A stretch of DNA of 64,000 nucleotides from positions 1,674,001-1,738,000 of the forward strand of contig NC_091281.1 in assembly GCF_042100115.1 (NCBI RefSeq), read 5' to 3'. This document shows, in pieces, positions 1-11,180 of this stretch. The stretch is from Alternaria dauci (lineage: Eukaryota > Ascomycota > Dothideomycetes > Pleosporales > Pleosporaceae). Each line of letters opens with the position of its first letter. The first letter of the stretch is position 1. The position numbers and the translations under genes were made by a program. The notes under the pieces were generated by a model. That model searched no databases. It was given only the letters and a program-made list of their open reading frames with translations, and was not told the origin of the DNA.

Positions 1-306
1 TACACAGCATCGTACCCAGAGCCCGTCTTTCGTTCATCCACAGCCGTGGACCTCCGCATCATCGCTTCCGAAGAGCGTTACGCACTTGAATTCCGCGACC
101 CCGACCACGATCGGCGATGGAAGCAAGTCGACATGGTGGACACGAGTATGCTGAGTGCACGGGACTTCACCGGCACAGTCATGGGTATTTTTGCACTCAG
201 GGACCGCAATGCGAGTCCGAGTAATAGCCCGCGTGATGACTGTGACAGTGGAAGTGACGTAGCGGACCAAAAGGTCACATTCCGCAACTTTGAAGTCAGA
301 GGTTAG
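1..306 (+). CDS. Glycoside hydrolase family 43 type enzyme, 3' end (partial)
   Basis: The reading frame is open from base 1 and ends at TAG 304-306, giving the last 101 residues of a protein that starts outside the window. The segment reads like the C-terminal beta-sandwich (concanavalin-like) domain of GH43 beta-xylosidases/arabinofuranosidases: a strand with LRIIASEERYALEF, then WKQVDMVDTSMLS, then DFTGTVMGIFAL and a terminal VTFRNFEVRG, matching the usual order 'bias/Y-F, W..L...D...LS, FTG...G.YA, A.F..F.Y'. In such enzymes this domain packs against the five-bladed propeller and helps shape the xylose-binding site; the catalytic acids lie upstream and cannot be seen here. A loop rich in S, P and D (about residues 72-90) is longer than usual. 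The family call is from pattern only. Confidence 0.65.
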   Translation, partial: YTASYPEPVFRSSTAVDLRIIASEERYALEFRDPDHDRRWKQVDMVDTSMLSARDFTGTVMGIFALRDRNASPSNSPRDDCDSGSDVADQKVTFRNFEVRG

Positions 307-743
307 CAGGATGTGTTACCGATATTCGTTCGAGCGATTGTGCGCGGCGCATGTACGGCGCACAGCATTTCTAGCCCATTGCCACCGATGACAGATCAGA
401 CCAGGAAGCCTCGAAACCAAACGACCATCGCGTTCACAGTTATGAATAGCCTCAGCTATGGAAAGCTTCGGTGACTTTGATGGTCTGACTTTAGGGGGAG
501 CGGGCCTACGCTAACACGACTACAAACTATATTTCGCCGTCGTTTGAAGCGTCTTACGTCCATCATGATATTCTCAACTTGAGTGCACCGCCGGAACCAA
601 GCTTCTTTCATTGAAGCTAGCGTCTCGAAATCAGCCCTGTGGCAAGCTTAAAAACGTGGACAGACCTCGACCTGGTCACGACTCTATCGAAAGCTGCATC
701 TCTCGATGTGCGCAACGTGCCAAGGATTACACATAACCACCGT

Positions 744-867
744 GATTATACCGACAACAATATGTGATGCGCAGATCGCGAGGATCTGCGCCTCTCTCGT
801 TGACCCATCTTGGAAAAGATCATGCGGCTCAAATTCGTGTATTCTACTGAGATTATACCGACAACAA
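744..867 (+). repeat. 17-bp direct repeat flanking a hairpin
   Basis: GATTATACCGACAACAA occurs exactly at 744-760 and again at 851-867, 107 bp apart. Between the copies, GCGCAGATC (769-777) and GATCTGCGC (783-791) form a perfect 9-bp stem with a 5-nt loop. The block sits about 140-265 bp upstream of the small secreted protein start. It could be a regulatory array or the remnant of a small mobile element. Confidence 0.6.
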
Positions 868-911
868 GACGACCGTACTCAAATCAGGCACGCACAATAC
901 GGACACAGCAA

Positions 912-921
912 ATATATATAA
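912..921 (+). promoter_or_regulatory. TATA box of the small secreted protein gene
   Basis: ATATATATAA lies about 90 bp before the ATG at 1009, a normal distance for a TATA-driven, strongly induced fungal gene. This supports the view that the gene downstream was once expressed. Confidence 0.5.
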
Positions 922-1008
922 GACATCGACATTTGTCATCGGCATCTCACAGTAAAGACATTATTCCCATCTCCAGCACCGCTTTCTACCACGATCCAAA
1001 CACCAAAT

Positions 1009-1331
1009 ATGGTTTCCTTCAACATCATCACACTCGCGGCCGCTTGTGCCATTCTTGCATCTCCTGTCTTCGCTACGCCCACGCCGTAAAGCAGTTGTAC
1101 CTGGACTGAAGTAACCATAGACCAGATTACTTGTGTACTGCCAGATAAGACATGCCCCACTGGTCAAACTGTAGGGCGCATCAGACAAGTCGGCGGAAAA
1201 AAGGATGCGAAATGCGGGTATCGCGAGATCTCTGTAAGTCTCGACTTCCTTCTAATTACTCCATGTGTACTACAAACGTATCTGGATTCTACTTACTAAC
1301 GTGGGATTTCTAGTGGCAATGCTGCTCGTAA
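1009..1331 (+). pseudogene. Small secreted Cys-rich protein (effector-like) with a stop after the signal peptide
   Basis: ATG 1009 opens a typical signal peptide (MVSFNIITLAAACAILASPV, then FATPTP). The next codon, 1087-1089, is TAA. Beyond it the same frame stays open to a good intron (donor GTAAGT at 1234, branch TACTAAC, acceptor TAG ending at 1313) and resumes in phase 0 for WQCCS and TAA 1329-1331. The exons are 1009-1233 and 1314-1331. Without the stop the product would have 80 residues with six cysteines in the mature part (SSC, ITC, KTC, AKC, QCC), the layout of a disulfide-rich secreted effector or antimicrobial peptide. A single C-to-T change (CAA to TAA, a CpA context as in RIP) would explain the lesion. 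As it stands only the 26-residue leader would be made. No family is recognised. Confidence 0.7.
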
Positions 1332-2741
1332 ACATAAGAAATGCCGACATTCGATAGCGGATGAAAGGGTGTGTTATAGTCCAAAGCTTGGGACCGATCC
1401 ATCGTCACATCGTGGGAGCATATCGTGCACGACCGTACTTCTTCATTCGCGATTGCCCTTTATCTTCTAAGGGGAGGATCGCCTTTCGATTTCCTCGAGA
1501 CCTGATTGGTATGGCAATAGTCGTTGGGCTGTGCTTAGGGAACGTTTGGATCGTTGTATAACATTAATTTGTTTCGCTGGAGCTGGTTCAGGTCACCGCT
1601 GTACCGAACCTTTCAGCGTGGTATCGTGGTTCTCGTCAAATCCGATGCCTTCCTCCATCTTCTGTATCTGCTTCAAATCACCATATTTAGCACACAGCAA
1701 AATTATCTTTTTTTAGAAAAGTAACTTTGTCAGCACGCGATTCGTGTCAGTCAAACTCTAAAACGACGCACTCGGCAAGTGAACTTTGTACGGCATTACG
1801 TCGTCGTTGGCAATGGAAGCCAAGCGGGGATAATTTCCCCTTTACGCACGCGCCCCACTTGGCTTGCCCATCAGCCGGAATGACTCTCTTGATGCCGCAC
1901 TAACAGCAAGGATACCCTATCAACGTGGCAAGGCCGTTGGGCAAAAGCGATCTGTGCACTGTTCTTTTTTTTGTCCAAGACTAAGCATCCAGGTCGAGGC
2001 ATTCTGCGCCCTGAAGCTAATGGTGCGTCTGCCTTGGTTAACGTTGTACTGTAGGGCTGACCGATCGATACCTGAAATGACGACGTCACGTGTGAAAGAA
2101 CTAGGAATGGAAAAAAGGCTATTTCGACGATGCTGCCGCCCAAGTCATAAATAAAGGTCAAAGGCGTCGCGACACAGATCTATAGCACTAACAGTCCGTT
2201 ACAGCATCTTTCTTCTAGGAAACAACGGCACTCTGCAATTATTGGTACCTAATTAGCGTAACAAGACATAATTTCTAGCATCCAAGCCGCAAGAATTGGA
2301 ATGGTGAAGCTTGTCTTATATAAGCTAGTAGTGGAATTGATTTCTACATCGCAACAACGCTTCACAAGCTGTCTTATCCTACGCTTGCTTCTAGTGTTTG
2401 CGCCACTCTTACAATACACCCTTCCAACCGTAAAAAGTAGCCATGAAACCATCACCAGACACCACAGTTTATTGAGATACACGGCCGTGAACATTACTAT
2501 TAGACCCATCCCCCCAGTCCATACCTAAGCCCGCGCTCATACCAGCGCACTTGTATATACCTGATTCCCGCAACCCAATCCAATCCAATCGTACACACCC
2601 CGTCTAATCGAAACAGAAAAAAAGAAGATCCAAAATACGCTCAACCCAGCGAAGCAAGAAACCGAGAAAGAAAAAAGAAGAAAGAAGAAGAAGAAGAGAT
2701 GGAATCAAATATACACGACACACAAAAATCCCCATCCATCA
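1332..2741. other. Intergenic region, no gene seen
   Basis: About 1.4 kb with only short overlapping ORFs on both strands that have no recognisable domains, start context or splice logic. Bases 2620-2700 are an A/G-rich tract directly 3' of the VPS9-ankyrin gene, probably its 3' UTR and terminator region. Confidence 0.5.
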
Positions 2742-5700
2742 TCATCCCACCGACCCCACACCTCCTCCCACCGGCGGCGGCGGCATGATCCCCTCCTGCG
2801 CCAGCTCATCCGCAGGCGGCACCTCCTCGACCGCGACCTCTCCATTCGACAAAACGACGCCTTCCGCCTCCACATCCTCAACACGACCCAATCCCTCTTC
2901 CACATCCTCATCCGTAACATCACGGAACCTAGCATGCTCCACCACCGTCAGCTGGTCCACCACATCTCCCCGATGATGATGATGGTGATCATTCCCCAAC
3001 CCCCCATTCATCACAAGTCCATCTGCCTGTTGTTTCGTCGTCTTCCCCTTCTCCCCCCCAATCCCTAACCCCCTCACCGCCCTTCTCATCCCCTCCAACC
3101 TCGCCCGTTCCACCACCACCATCCTCCTCGCCAACTCCCTCAACGCGGCCCTGCCAGTCTCCACACGATTCTCCTGCCAACTCGCCAACTCCTGCGCAAC
3201 AACCTGCTGCGTGTACCTCAGCTCGCGACCCAAATCCTCCATCTCACCTCTACTCCTCTCCATCTTCTCCTGCGCATCGCGCTGGACACGCGAGCGCGCG
3301 TCGTCGAGCAAGCCCAGGGGCCAGCGATCGCTGCGGCGCACGGAGAGATTATGTCGCTCGATTGATTTCTGTGTTGTTGCCATTTGCGAGATGATGGTTG
3401 AGGGGCGGGACAGCGCGGTGAGGATGGCGGTGATGGTCGAGGAGATGGCGTGCATGGAGTAATAGAAGCCGGACATGGGACTTGCGTCGCTTTGCTTCAG
3501 ACACGCTGTGTACGCGTCTAGAGCTTTGACATGTGTGTGTGGTAAGAAGGTCAAGGAATGTAGCGCTGTGTTTGCAATTCGCGATGCGTCGTGTAGGTCG
3601 CTGGCGCTGGACCGCACTTTATTTGCGCGCCGCAGGACGCTGCGCGAGGCGTGGTGCAGGGCGCGAATATTTTCGCGCATGTGCTGGACAAAGAGTTCTA
3701 CTTCGCGCACATCGTATATCGGCGCGTAATCTTCTCGGAGCCGCTCGACGCGCAGTTCGGCTTTCCGTGCGGACCGCTCGGCGAGCATCGACGAGTCAAT
3801 GTCTGGCACGAGGAAGAACTCCCAGACCATTTCGTGCGTGGAAAAGGTAGGGTGGCGCAGCAAGATCTTGAGAAACGCATCGAGACGTAACTGCATGTCC
3901 CGCAGGATCGACCGCGAAGGGCGTGACGGGATCAGATAAGGAGACGCCATGTTGTGTATGACTGGTAACCAAGACGCAGGATGTTCTTGCGCGAGCCATT
4001 TCGCAAGGTTTTCAAAGTCCTGCAACGATCTGCGACATGTTGTTACGGTAATAGTCTTGTTAGCATTCGGCGCGCCGGATTTGAGTACGAGGCGGACTGT
4101 TCCGTCTTCGACAAAGAAGGAGCGCACGACGGTGGTTGTGCGGCCGTCTGGACCGGCTTCATTCGAGAGAAGAACCAGGTCGTCGATGCGATTCCGGACG
4201 TCGTCGTCTTTGGCGAGTTCCACGGCGGTAAGGCCACGTGCGTCGCGGTAGGATAGGTCTACTCGCGGGTCTTGGAAGAGCACCCGTACCATGTCTGTCC
4301 GACCGTATTTGCTGGCTACCATGAGCGGCGTGAACTGCCGGTCGTTTGTCGCGTTGGCATCGGAATCGCAGCGGTAGAGTAGCTTTGCAGCTAACTGAGG
4401 GTCGGTGATAATGTGTAGCAGGCTGTTACCCTTGTTGTCAACGTGTTCATCAAGATGCAGTGGCTGTCCGTCACCCTGGTCCTGGGTTGCGGCGAGCAGT
4501 GCTTTATCGACCATGTCGTGGTACTCATCGTGATCGTATGCCCTAGCCAAAGCGAAAACTGGTGTCTGACCGTTCTTGTCTTTCATTTGCCAAGGCAGAA
4601 GGTGTCCGATGCGGTCAATGAGCCGAGGCTGGTGGAACAGATAATGTGCCACGCATCTACCTTTTGCGTCTGGTTTTGAAAGGAACTCCTTCAGCGCCTG
4701 GGTACTGGGGCTATTGTCCAGAATATAATTAAGGATCATATCCGTCGTTCTAGTGTGGCCCAGTTGAATCGCTGCACTCAGCAGATTGGTGCCTTCGTTG
4801 TTGTAGTCTTCAAAGACATACGCGGGAGTATAGTACTCGGTGAGACTAAGCAGGTACTGCAGTGCCTTATCCTGGTTGTTTTCAATCGCCATCATCAACA
4901 CCGACTCGCCATCGGGCCCTTGGGTCATGGTAAGCTTTTCTATCGAAACGTCGCCTTCGATAGCGCTGACCCTGGAATCAAGGGTTGTACGAGACCGGAA
5001 TGACCGTGCCGAGCCACTCGACATACTCCTGGTATCCATCGATACCCTCTTCTTCATCTTCGGTCTGCCAGGCAGTGGAGGTGTCTGAGCACGCTGGAAA
5101 GGAAAAATGTGTGCGAGCGGACCATCTTCATGCGCACTCTTGTCGCGAGATATGCTTCGCCGTCGTGACGAATACTCGTCGTCGCCGTTCAGCGTAGTCC
5201 CCCCTACAGAATGCAAATCTGATAGACTCGCAGCAAACCTGAGCTGGCGATTCCTTGGCGGGGTGTCGCTCTCGTCCGAGAAGCTATCCGTATCCGGATT
5301 GAACGATCGGTCGGGCTCCAGTATACCCTGCATTGTCGCAAGATCACCAGATTTCGTAGCCTGCCACAATGCCCGATTCCGTCGACTTGCTCTTCGCAGA
5401 CCGCCTGAATCCGTCGTCAGGTAGGAAAGGACAGCCTCGAATGTGCTGAGCGCATAGCCCATCTCTCCGCTCTCCACATCGTCAATGAAGATAAAATGTC
5501 GCATGTACGATAGCCGTGCCTGCAGATGCCGCACAGGCGCTCGTATCACTACTATGAGCAACAACGAGACAAGCGTGTCCGCGTTGATAGTAAGAAGATG
5601 ATCCTGCTTCTCCGACATTTGCTCCCCGTTTGTCATGGTCCGCGCTTGCGATTCATCCGGCATTGTGATATGCTTCTGTACGCTGAGTAGTATCTCCAGC

Positions 5701-6893
5701 ATCTCCTGCGGACTGCCTGCAACACCCATCTTCTTGAACATGTCGACAGCCTTGGAAAGCCGTATAGCCAGCTCTTGCTTGCCTCTGCGGCCATGACCGA
5801 TATCGATTCCGACCTGCGATATATCAATGTCCACCATCTGTCGCGTGCGGCGCTCGAGGTCGGTGTCTTCCAGAAGCCGTATTTCTCGTATTCGCGGGAA
5901 GAGGATGGTGTGGTGTACTTGCTCGGCAATGTATCGTTCAATCATGCGCTCCACGATGGGGCCGGTCAAGTCGGTTGTCGCGCCCAGTAACGATAGCTGT
6001 TGCTTGTCTACCATCTGGAAGAGGTCAATGGCCGCTGTCACTGCGGTTTCCAGCGACCTCCGCATTTGGTCCTCTTGGTCGCCAATCTCGAGATTCGAGA
6101 CGAAACCATTTGTGCCGTGTGACATGCTGCTGTGTATAGAGAAAGGCGTCGTCTCTCCCGAGGACACTGACCCGCGGCTTGGCGAACTCATGGACGATGT
6201 CCGCGACCTCTGTGATGGCGTCGCGGGCAAGGGCTTCTCGAGCTCCTTGCCAAAGTCGTTGAACAGCCTCTCCAGCCCTGGCTGCATTTGACGTGCAATC
6301 ATGGGAAAGTGGTTCAACAGGTCGCTAAAGGACTTGACTTGCTTCTTCCGAGGCATGGACGAGCTGGCGCTTCCAGACGGACCTGCTGCGACTGATGTTC
6401 CTGCTCCTGCTCCTGCATCCTGTCTGGGCTGTAGTGTAGCGGGTATAATCGGGTTCGCATCGAAGGTGCCTATGAGGGGCCGCGAAATAAAGTACACGAG
6501 CCATGGCTGGGCATCGAAGGAGTCGGGGTAGAAGATGGTATCGCTCAAGAGCTGCGCCTGGTTGAGTGTCTTGAATCCTGTGTCATGTCAGCAGTCGTAG
6601 CCCATTCCTTGCCACTCCAATGTATGCGCACCTTTGTTGCTGTAGATGAAGGCGTCCTTGACTATCACCGTGCGCCCGTTTGCGGTAGTAAACTGCTTGG
6701 CCTTGCCCCGCGTTTCCCTGAAACTGCCCGAGTCCTTGGGGTGGTTGTTCGGCCCCACGCCGCCCGGTACGCGCAGCACATGGCTTGCGAGGAAGTCTTC
6801 GGAGCCGCTGAGGTCGACGTACGAGGTATTTGATTCCTTGTCGCGCGACGTGAGGAGGACTTCGGTCGTGGGTACGAGGAGGACCTGTGTCAT
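2742..6893 (-). CDS. VPS9-domain, ankyrin-repeat and PX-domain protein (endosomal Rab5-type GEF)
   Basis: Two exons: 6632-6893 and 2742-6577, joined across a 54-nt intron (donor GTGCGC, acceptor ACAG) within a Gly codon. The product has 1365 residues. The VPS9 domain is at about 375-475 (INADTLVSLLLIVVIRAP, then GEMGYALSTFEAVLSYL); it has the D....L..VVIRA and GE.GY cores of Rab5-family exchange factors. Ankyrin-like repeats span about 640-875 (for example FTPLMVASKYGRTDMVRVLF). A PX-type phosphoinositide-binding domain is at about 905-1010 (VRLVLKSG, then a basic/aromatic stretch, then MQLRLDAFLKILLRHP). The tail has coiled coil and low-complexity H/E/G. Membrane recruitment by PX and nucleotide exchange by VPS9 suggest a role in endosome/vacuole traffic, like VARP (ANKRD27) with the added PX. 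Function is inferred from domains. Confidence 0.85.
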
Positions 6894-7696
6894 GCGGGGT
6901 CAGTTTTCGGTCTCTGTGTGCACATGACTTGTCTCGTACGTGGTGCTGGGCTGGCTGGCACTGGCTGGGGAGTGCACTGCGGAAGAAGGCCCGTAGGAAG
7001 GGATTCAGCACGGGAGGCATTCAATCGACATGAACAATCTTCTGGCCGTGTGTCGGCATGCGCGGGGCATGTGGATTGGCAGGAACGGCTGCGCGATCGG
7101 GCGGAGGCGTCACAGTGGGCCGTGTCGTGAATAGGAGCCTGGTGCGGTGATTCGGAATGCGATGGATGGCGGCGGCGAGGAACAGCGACGGCAGCGTAGA
7201 CGGCGGGCGCGCAAGGAGCGGAAGTAGTGCAAGCTTCGGGGTCAATGCACAAACAGGCGATAGACAGGCAGCAGAGGGCTCGCAAAACAGTCGGGACGAT
7301 GGCTGGTACCACACACGACAGGCCCGTTGGCTTGTGAAGGTGAGGTGATGCTAGCCCGCCCTCGGTCTAGCGCTCAACGCGACTCTTTCGTCATCGCTCC
7401 CGCTCTTCCCCAGCTTTGTCTCACCACCACGGATGGACAAGGGATGCACATGGGCGCGTCAATGCTCTGGGGCACGCCATGTTCACCGTCACCATCTACG
7501 TGAGCGTTCGCCGACGACCTTGGAGCGCGTTCCAGATGTCGCTGGATTGCTGCTATACAGAGTACGCGTATTGCCGACACGGCACACGCGATCAGCCATC
7601 TCAGTATTATCATATTTCAACTTTAGCAACACGCTTTCAACTATCGCTTGCTAATCGCCCATTATAAAAAGCAAAACAACAAAAAGACGCTCACAT
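6894..7696. other. Intergenic region (promoter of the VPS9 gene, 3' flank of the FAD oxidoreductase)
   Basis: About 800 bp with a mixed set of short ORFs on both strands, none with recognisable features. It must hold the promoter for the leftward VPS9-ankyrin-PX gene and the terminator of the leftward oxidoreductase gene. Confidence 0.5.
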
Positions 7697-9638
7697 CTAC
7701 TTCGTGCTCTTCTTACACAGCTTCGTCCCATAATCCAGCACACTCCAGTTCTCCGTTCCAGGCGTCGTCTCCGTAAAGAACACGCCCTCGGGATCATACT
7801 TCTGACGTATCTTCAACAGCCTAGGGTAATTCGTTCCCCAGTATGCTTCCTGCCAGTTGGGCTCATTCAAATCGCCCTCGTTGACGTAGCTCGCACCGCC
7901 AGGACTCACATCCCGCAGTGCCTTGCCCACGACGTTGGTGTTGAAACTCTCGCGTTCCTTCTTGACCTCCCAGGACTCGTTGCCCGTCATTAACACGTTT
8001 GTGATGACGAAGCTGCTGGCGTTGCGCCAGGCGGGGTGAATAGCGTTGTCGACCTTGGGATTACCATGGCCGGGGTTGACAATGTGACCGACGTTGAAAC
8101 CGAGTTGGGTAGGCTCAGGTATAGAAGCGAAGATGAGCGCGTCCGCGATTTCGTCGCCGTGGGCGCTGATATCGGATTGTGTGAACAGACGGCCGCCGAC
8201 GATGGATTGTTGGTTCGCGCGCTCGTCTTCAAACATGTCGATGTAGAACTCGTAGAACGTAGGAAAGGCGCGGGTATATGTGCCGTAAGGCACCTGAGCT
8301 GCGTCGAGCTGCTCGTACAGCGGTGCGAGGACCTTTGCGAGCTGCTCTTCGTTCATGTTGGGTGCAACAAACGGTGCAATGTGGAGGCGCATCGGGCCGG
8401 GACCCTGCTCGAAGTACACAAACATGCCATACTCGGTGTAGTGGTTGGCCAGATTGTGGAAGATGCGAACACCCTTGGCAAACACCTCAGGGTCGTTGGT
8501 GTGCGTAGAGTTGATATCGAGGATCGTGCCAGCAACAGGGATTTCAGGAAAGGTCTTGACGGTGATGGAGACGACGACAGCAAAAGAGCTGGGACCGCCG
8601 CCCTTGAGAGCCCAGAACAAATCTGAGTTCTCCTTTGCATTGGCAGTCACAAACTTGCCCTCGGCGGTGACGGCGTCGAACGAGAGGACGTTGTCAGCGC
8701 CCATGCCGTAGATGCCGGAAAGAGGGCCGTGTCCGCCTCCCTGGATGTAGCCTCCGGCCCAGCCAACGGTCTAGGATGTGTTAGTGATAGTTACAAGCTT
8801 CCGAGTTGTTACACGTACCGGGCACTCTCCACCGACAATGACTACCTTGGGGCTCTGCTCAAAGCACTTCTTGTACAACTCGCGACCTTGCACACCAGCA
8901 CCGACAACAGCCGCGCTACCCGTCCAGTCACCAGGCCCAGTGTACTTCTTGATGAACTTGACATCCTTGAAGCTGTGGGTGTTGATGAGAAGCGCGCCGT
9001 AGCCGGTGGAACGGCCCATGAAGTCGTGACCAGTGTTTCTGATGATCAAACGAAGGTTGCGCTCACGTGCAAACTTGACACCAGCCCGGATCTGTTCCTT
9101 TGTAGTGGCCATGATGACGTACTTGCCATAGAAACCGCGTGTGCAAGTTCCTGATGGATCGTCGGTCGGCATGCAGGTGTTGTTCGTCTTGAAAGGCCAG
9201 AGCTCGGCAATGGGGTGGTCGGTTCTGGCAACATGTTAGTATCGGTCTTTGTGTCGCTTGACAGGATTGACCATACAGCCATTGCTCGTTGCCCCAGTTG
9301 GCTTGTGTATCCGCGCACTTGGCCGCATCGTACACGCTGGTGCCGTTCTCAAAGTTCTTGTAGCAGACAGCACCAGGTGGGATGGCGACCTGCAGCGCGC
9401 CTGAGACGGTCTGGTTGAGCTTCGCCCAGTCTGCGTTGGTCGGCCAGCAAGCGTTGTCCGAGTAGCATTTGCCTAGGACACATCGATTAGCATGCGCCCG
9501 AAAAAGAAAGCAAAAAGGCGGCAGTAGCTTACACTGGTAGTCAACGCCATCTACCTTCTTGACTTCACCAATCCATTTGGCGCCCAAGACACCATTGGTC
9601 GCCAACAGCAAAGAAGCAAACAGCGACAAGCGGCCCAT
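7697..9638 (-). CDS. Secreted FAD-linked oxidoreductase, BBE-like with bicovalent flavin
   Basis: Four exons: 9533-9638, 9277-9472, 8819-9224, 7697-8770; 593 residues, phases checked at every junction. The N-terminus is a signal peptide (MGRLSLFASLLLATNGVLGA). The FAD-binding PCMH domain carries both flavin anchors: His167 in RNTGHDFMGRS and Cys235 in GECPTVGWAGGYIQGGGHG, so 8-alpha-histidyl and 6-S-cysteinyl linkage is expected. The C-terminus (YWGTNYPRLLKIRQKYDPEG) is the berberine-bridge-enzyme tail that packs on the flavin. Such secreted fungal enzymes oxidise sugars, oligosaccharides or secondary metabolites with oxygen, making peroxide; the substrate cannot be read here. Several N-x-S/T sites fit secretion. 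Cysteines near the N-terminus (QCKCYSDNACWP) resemble those of fungal isoamyl-alcohol-oxidase-like members. Confidence 0.88.
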
Positions 9639-11180
9639 CTCGACGGAAAGTTTGGTACAGCGTCGATCAGCTGAACCCGAGTGTACCAGTGGGATGCCCG
9701 ACTATTTATTGCCATGTTGGCTACGAGGAAGCTTTGCAGTTCCCCTGCTTAGCCTAGTGCTCCATCCTGCTTTACCTTGAGGCGAGAAGCTTCATCAAAG
9801 ACACGGAACGCCCGTCTGCAGGGCACCGGCCTCGAGATTGGACTATTACCAGCGGTAGTCAAGAAAGAAACGCCTTTTACCTTTTCCTAGCCTGTGTACC
9901 GTCTTCCAGGTCCAGGGTACCTGGAAATATGCAAGCCACACTCAATAGCGGCAGAAGAGCTGCAATGGGTAGTCAGCTCGTCCTAGAACAGATCGCCGGT
10001 ACCGGGCCGCTGGGAAGTTACAGACTAGTTGGAGTGATTGGAGAGTTTCTATTCATCCGGGTAGTGTTGGGGGCCTAGTGGACAGTTTGCCAAGACAGCG
10101 GTGCTCCTATAGCCTTTTTCTGCTCGCGCCACGAGGGGACATTCTAGGAGCCGGCTGTTATCTCGTGATTGCCACGTTGTTCAGGCTGGCAAGGCTGCTA
10201 TCAAGTGCCATGGCGATACGCTGTGCTCGGGCTCATGTCCGGTATCATGTCTTGGTGTAGCACTGGGCCTTTACTAATCAAGCCGGTGTGAACTAAACGT
10301 CCGATTACTGTACCCGCGCATCAAGGGTCTCGCTTGGCGGCAGTCGCAATATGTCCGGTAAGCACCCAATCTGGAGTTCAATCTTGAATAATTGTGATGC
10401 TGTATCGTTTAAAGACACGCAATCATCGCGCGCTTACGCGCATATGTAGAACAACCGCAAACGACTTTCTCGTCAGACACTGATGCAGGATGCACCTGGG
10501 CATCCCTGATCTGCAAAAGAAAATATCTGCGCGTGTGGGCTGAACCAATGGGGTGCCATTTGTTATTGGATGAGCAATGCGGCGCAGTTGCAGAGCCTCG
10601 TCCGTAGGATTTAGGTTTTCAGCTGCATCGACCGACCCATGCAGTATATTTAGCCCCGGAACAGCAGCCTCTCTTCGCCATAGTCTCCGCATATCCCCGC
10701 GGTTCACGACTCCACTTCGTATCGGGGGGGTAAGGGTCCAGCGGCTAGCATCCGGAGATGCACAATTGGGCCCTTGCGCATCAGCAAGTGCTTACCACAT
10801 CAAAATCTTGTTTCGCGCAAAAATGCTAAATGGAGGATGTAGAACACTATCGGCGTTTCCCGCGGCTGTCCCTTGTCACTCTAGCGGAGGCAATGAGACA
10901 GCGGCCCCCTAGCTGATCGTCACCATGGTTGACAGAAGGGCCGGTCTCATGAATCCGCAGGTCCGGCAGAGAACATGACACGCATCCGAGCCGTGTCTTG
11001 GTCCCGAATAAGATTCAACGCTAGCATCCTCCACTAGGCTCGTATTCCATGTGAAAGCAAGCAACGAAGCCGAGATGGCGCTCAACTCCGCATATTGAAG
11101 TGGATGCATGTGCTTAAGAAGTCGACTTTCGCCGTCGAGACCAGCTCCTTCGTTTCGTGCTTCGGACCGACAGTCTTTGC
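9639..11180. other. Intergenic region, no gene seen
   Basis: About 1.5 kb. Near 9698-9708 a TATA-like AATAAATA (minus strand) could serve the oxidoreductase gene. Short ORFs at 10423-10912 lack recognisable domains or start context. Nothing else is supported. Confidence 0.5.

Larger units (their letters stand above)
307..1008. other. Intergenic region with hairpin, direct repeat and TATA box
   Basis: No gene is supported here. The stretch carries a 17-bp exact direct repeat (744-760 and 851-867), a perfect 9-bp-stem hairpin between the two copies (769-791), and a TATA box at 912-921 that serves the small secreted protein gene starting at 1009. Confidence 0.6.
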
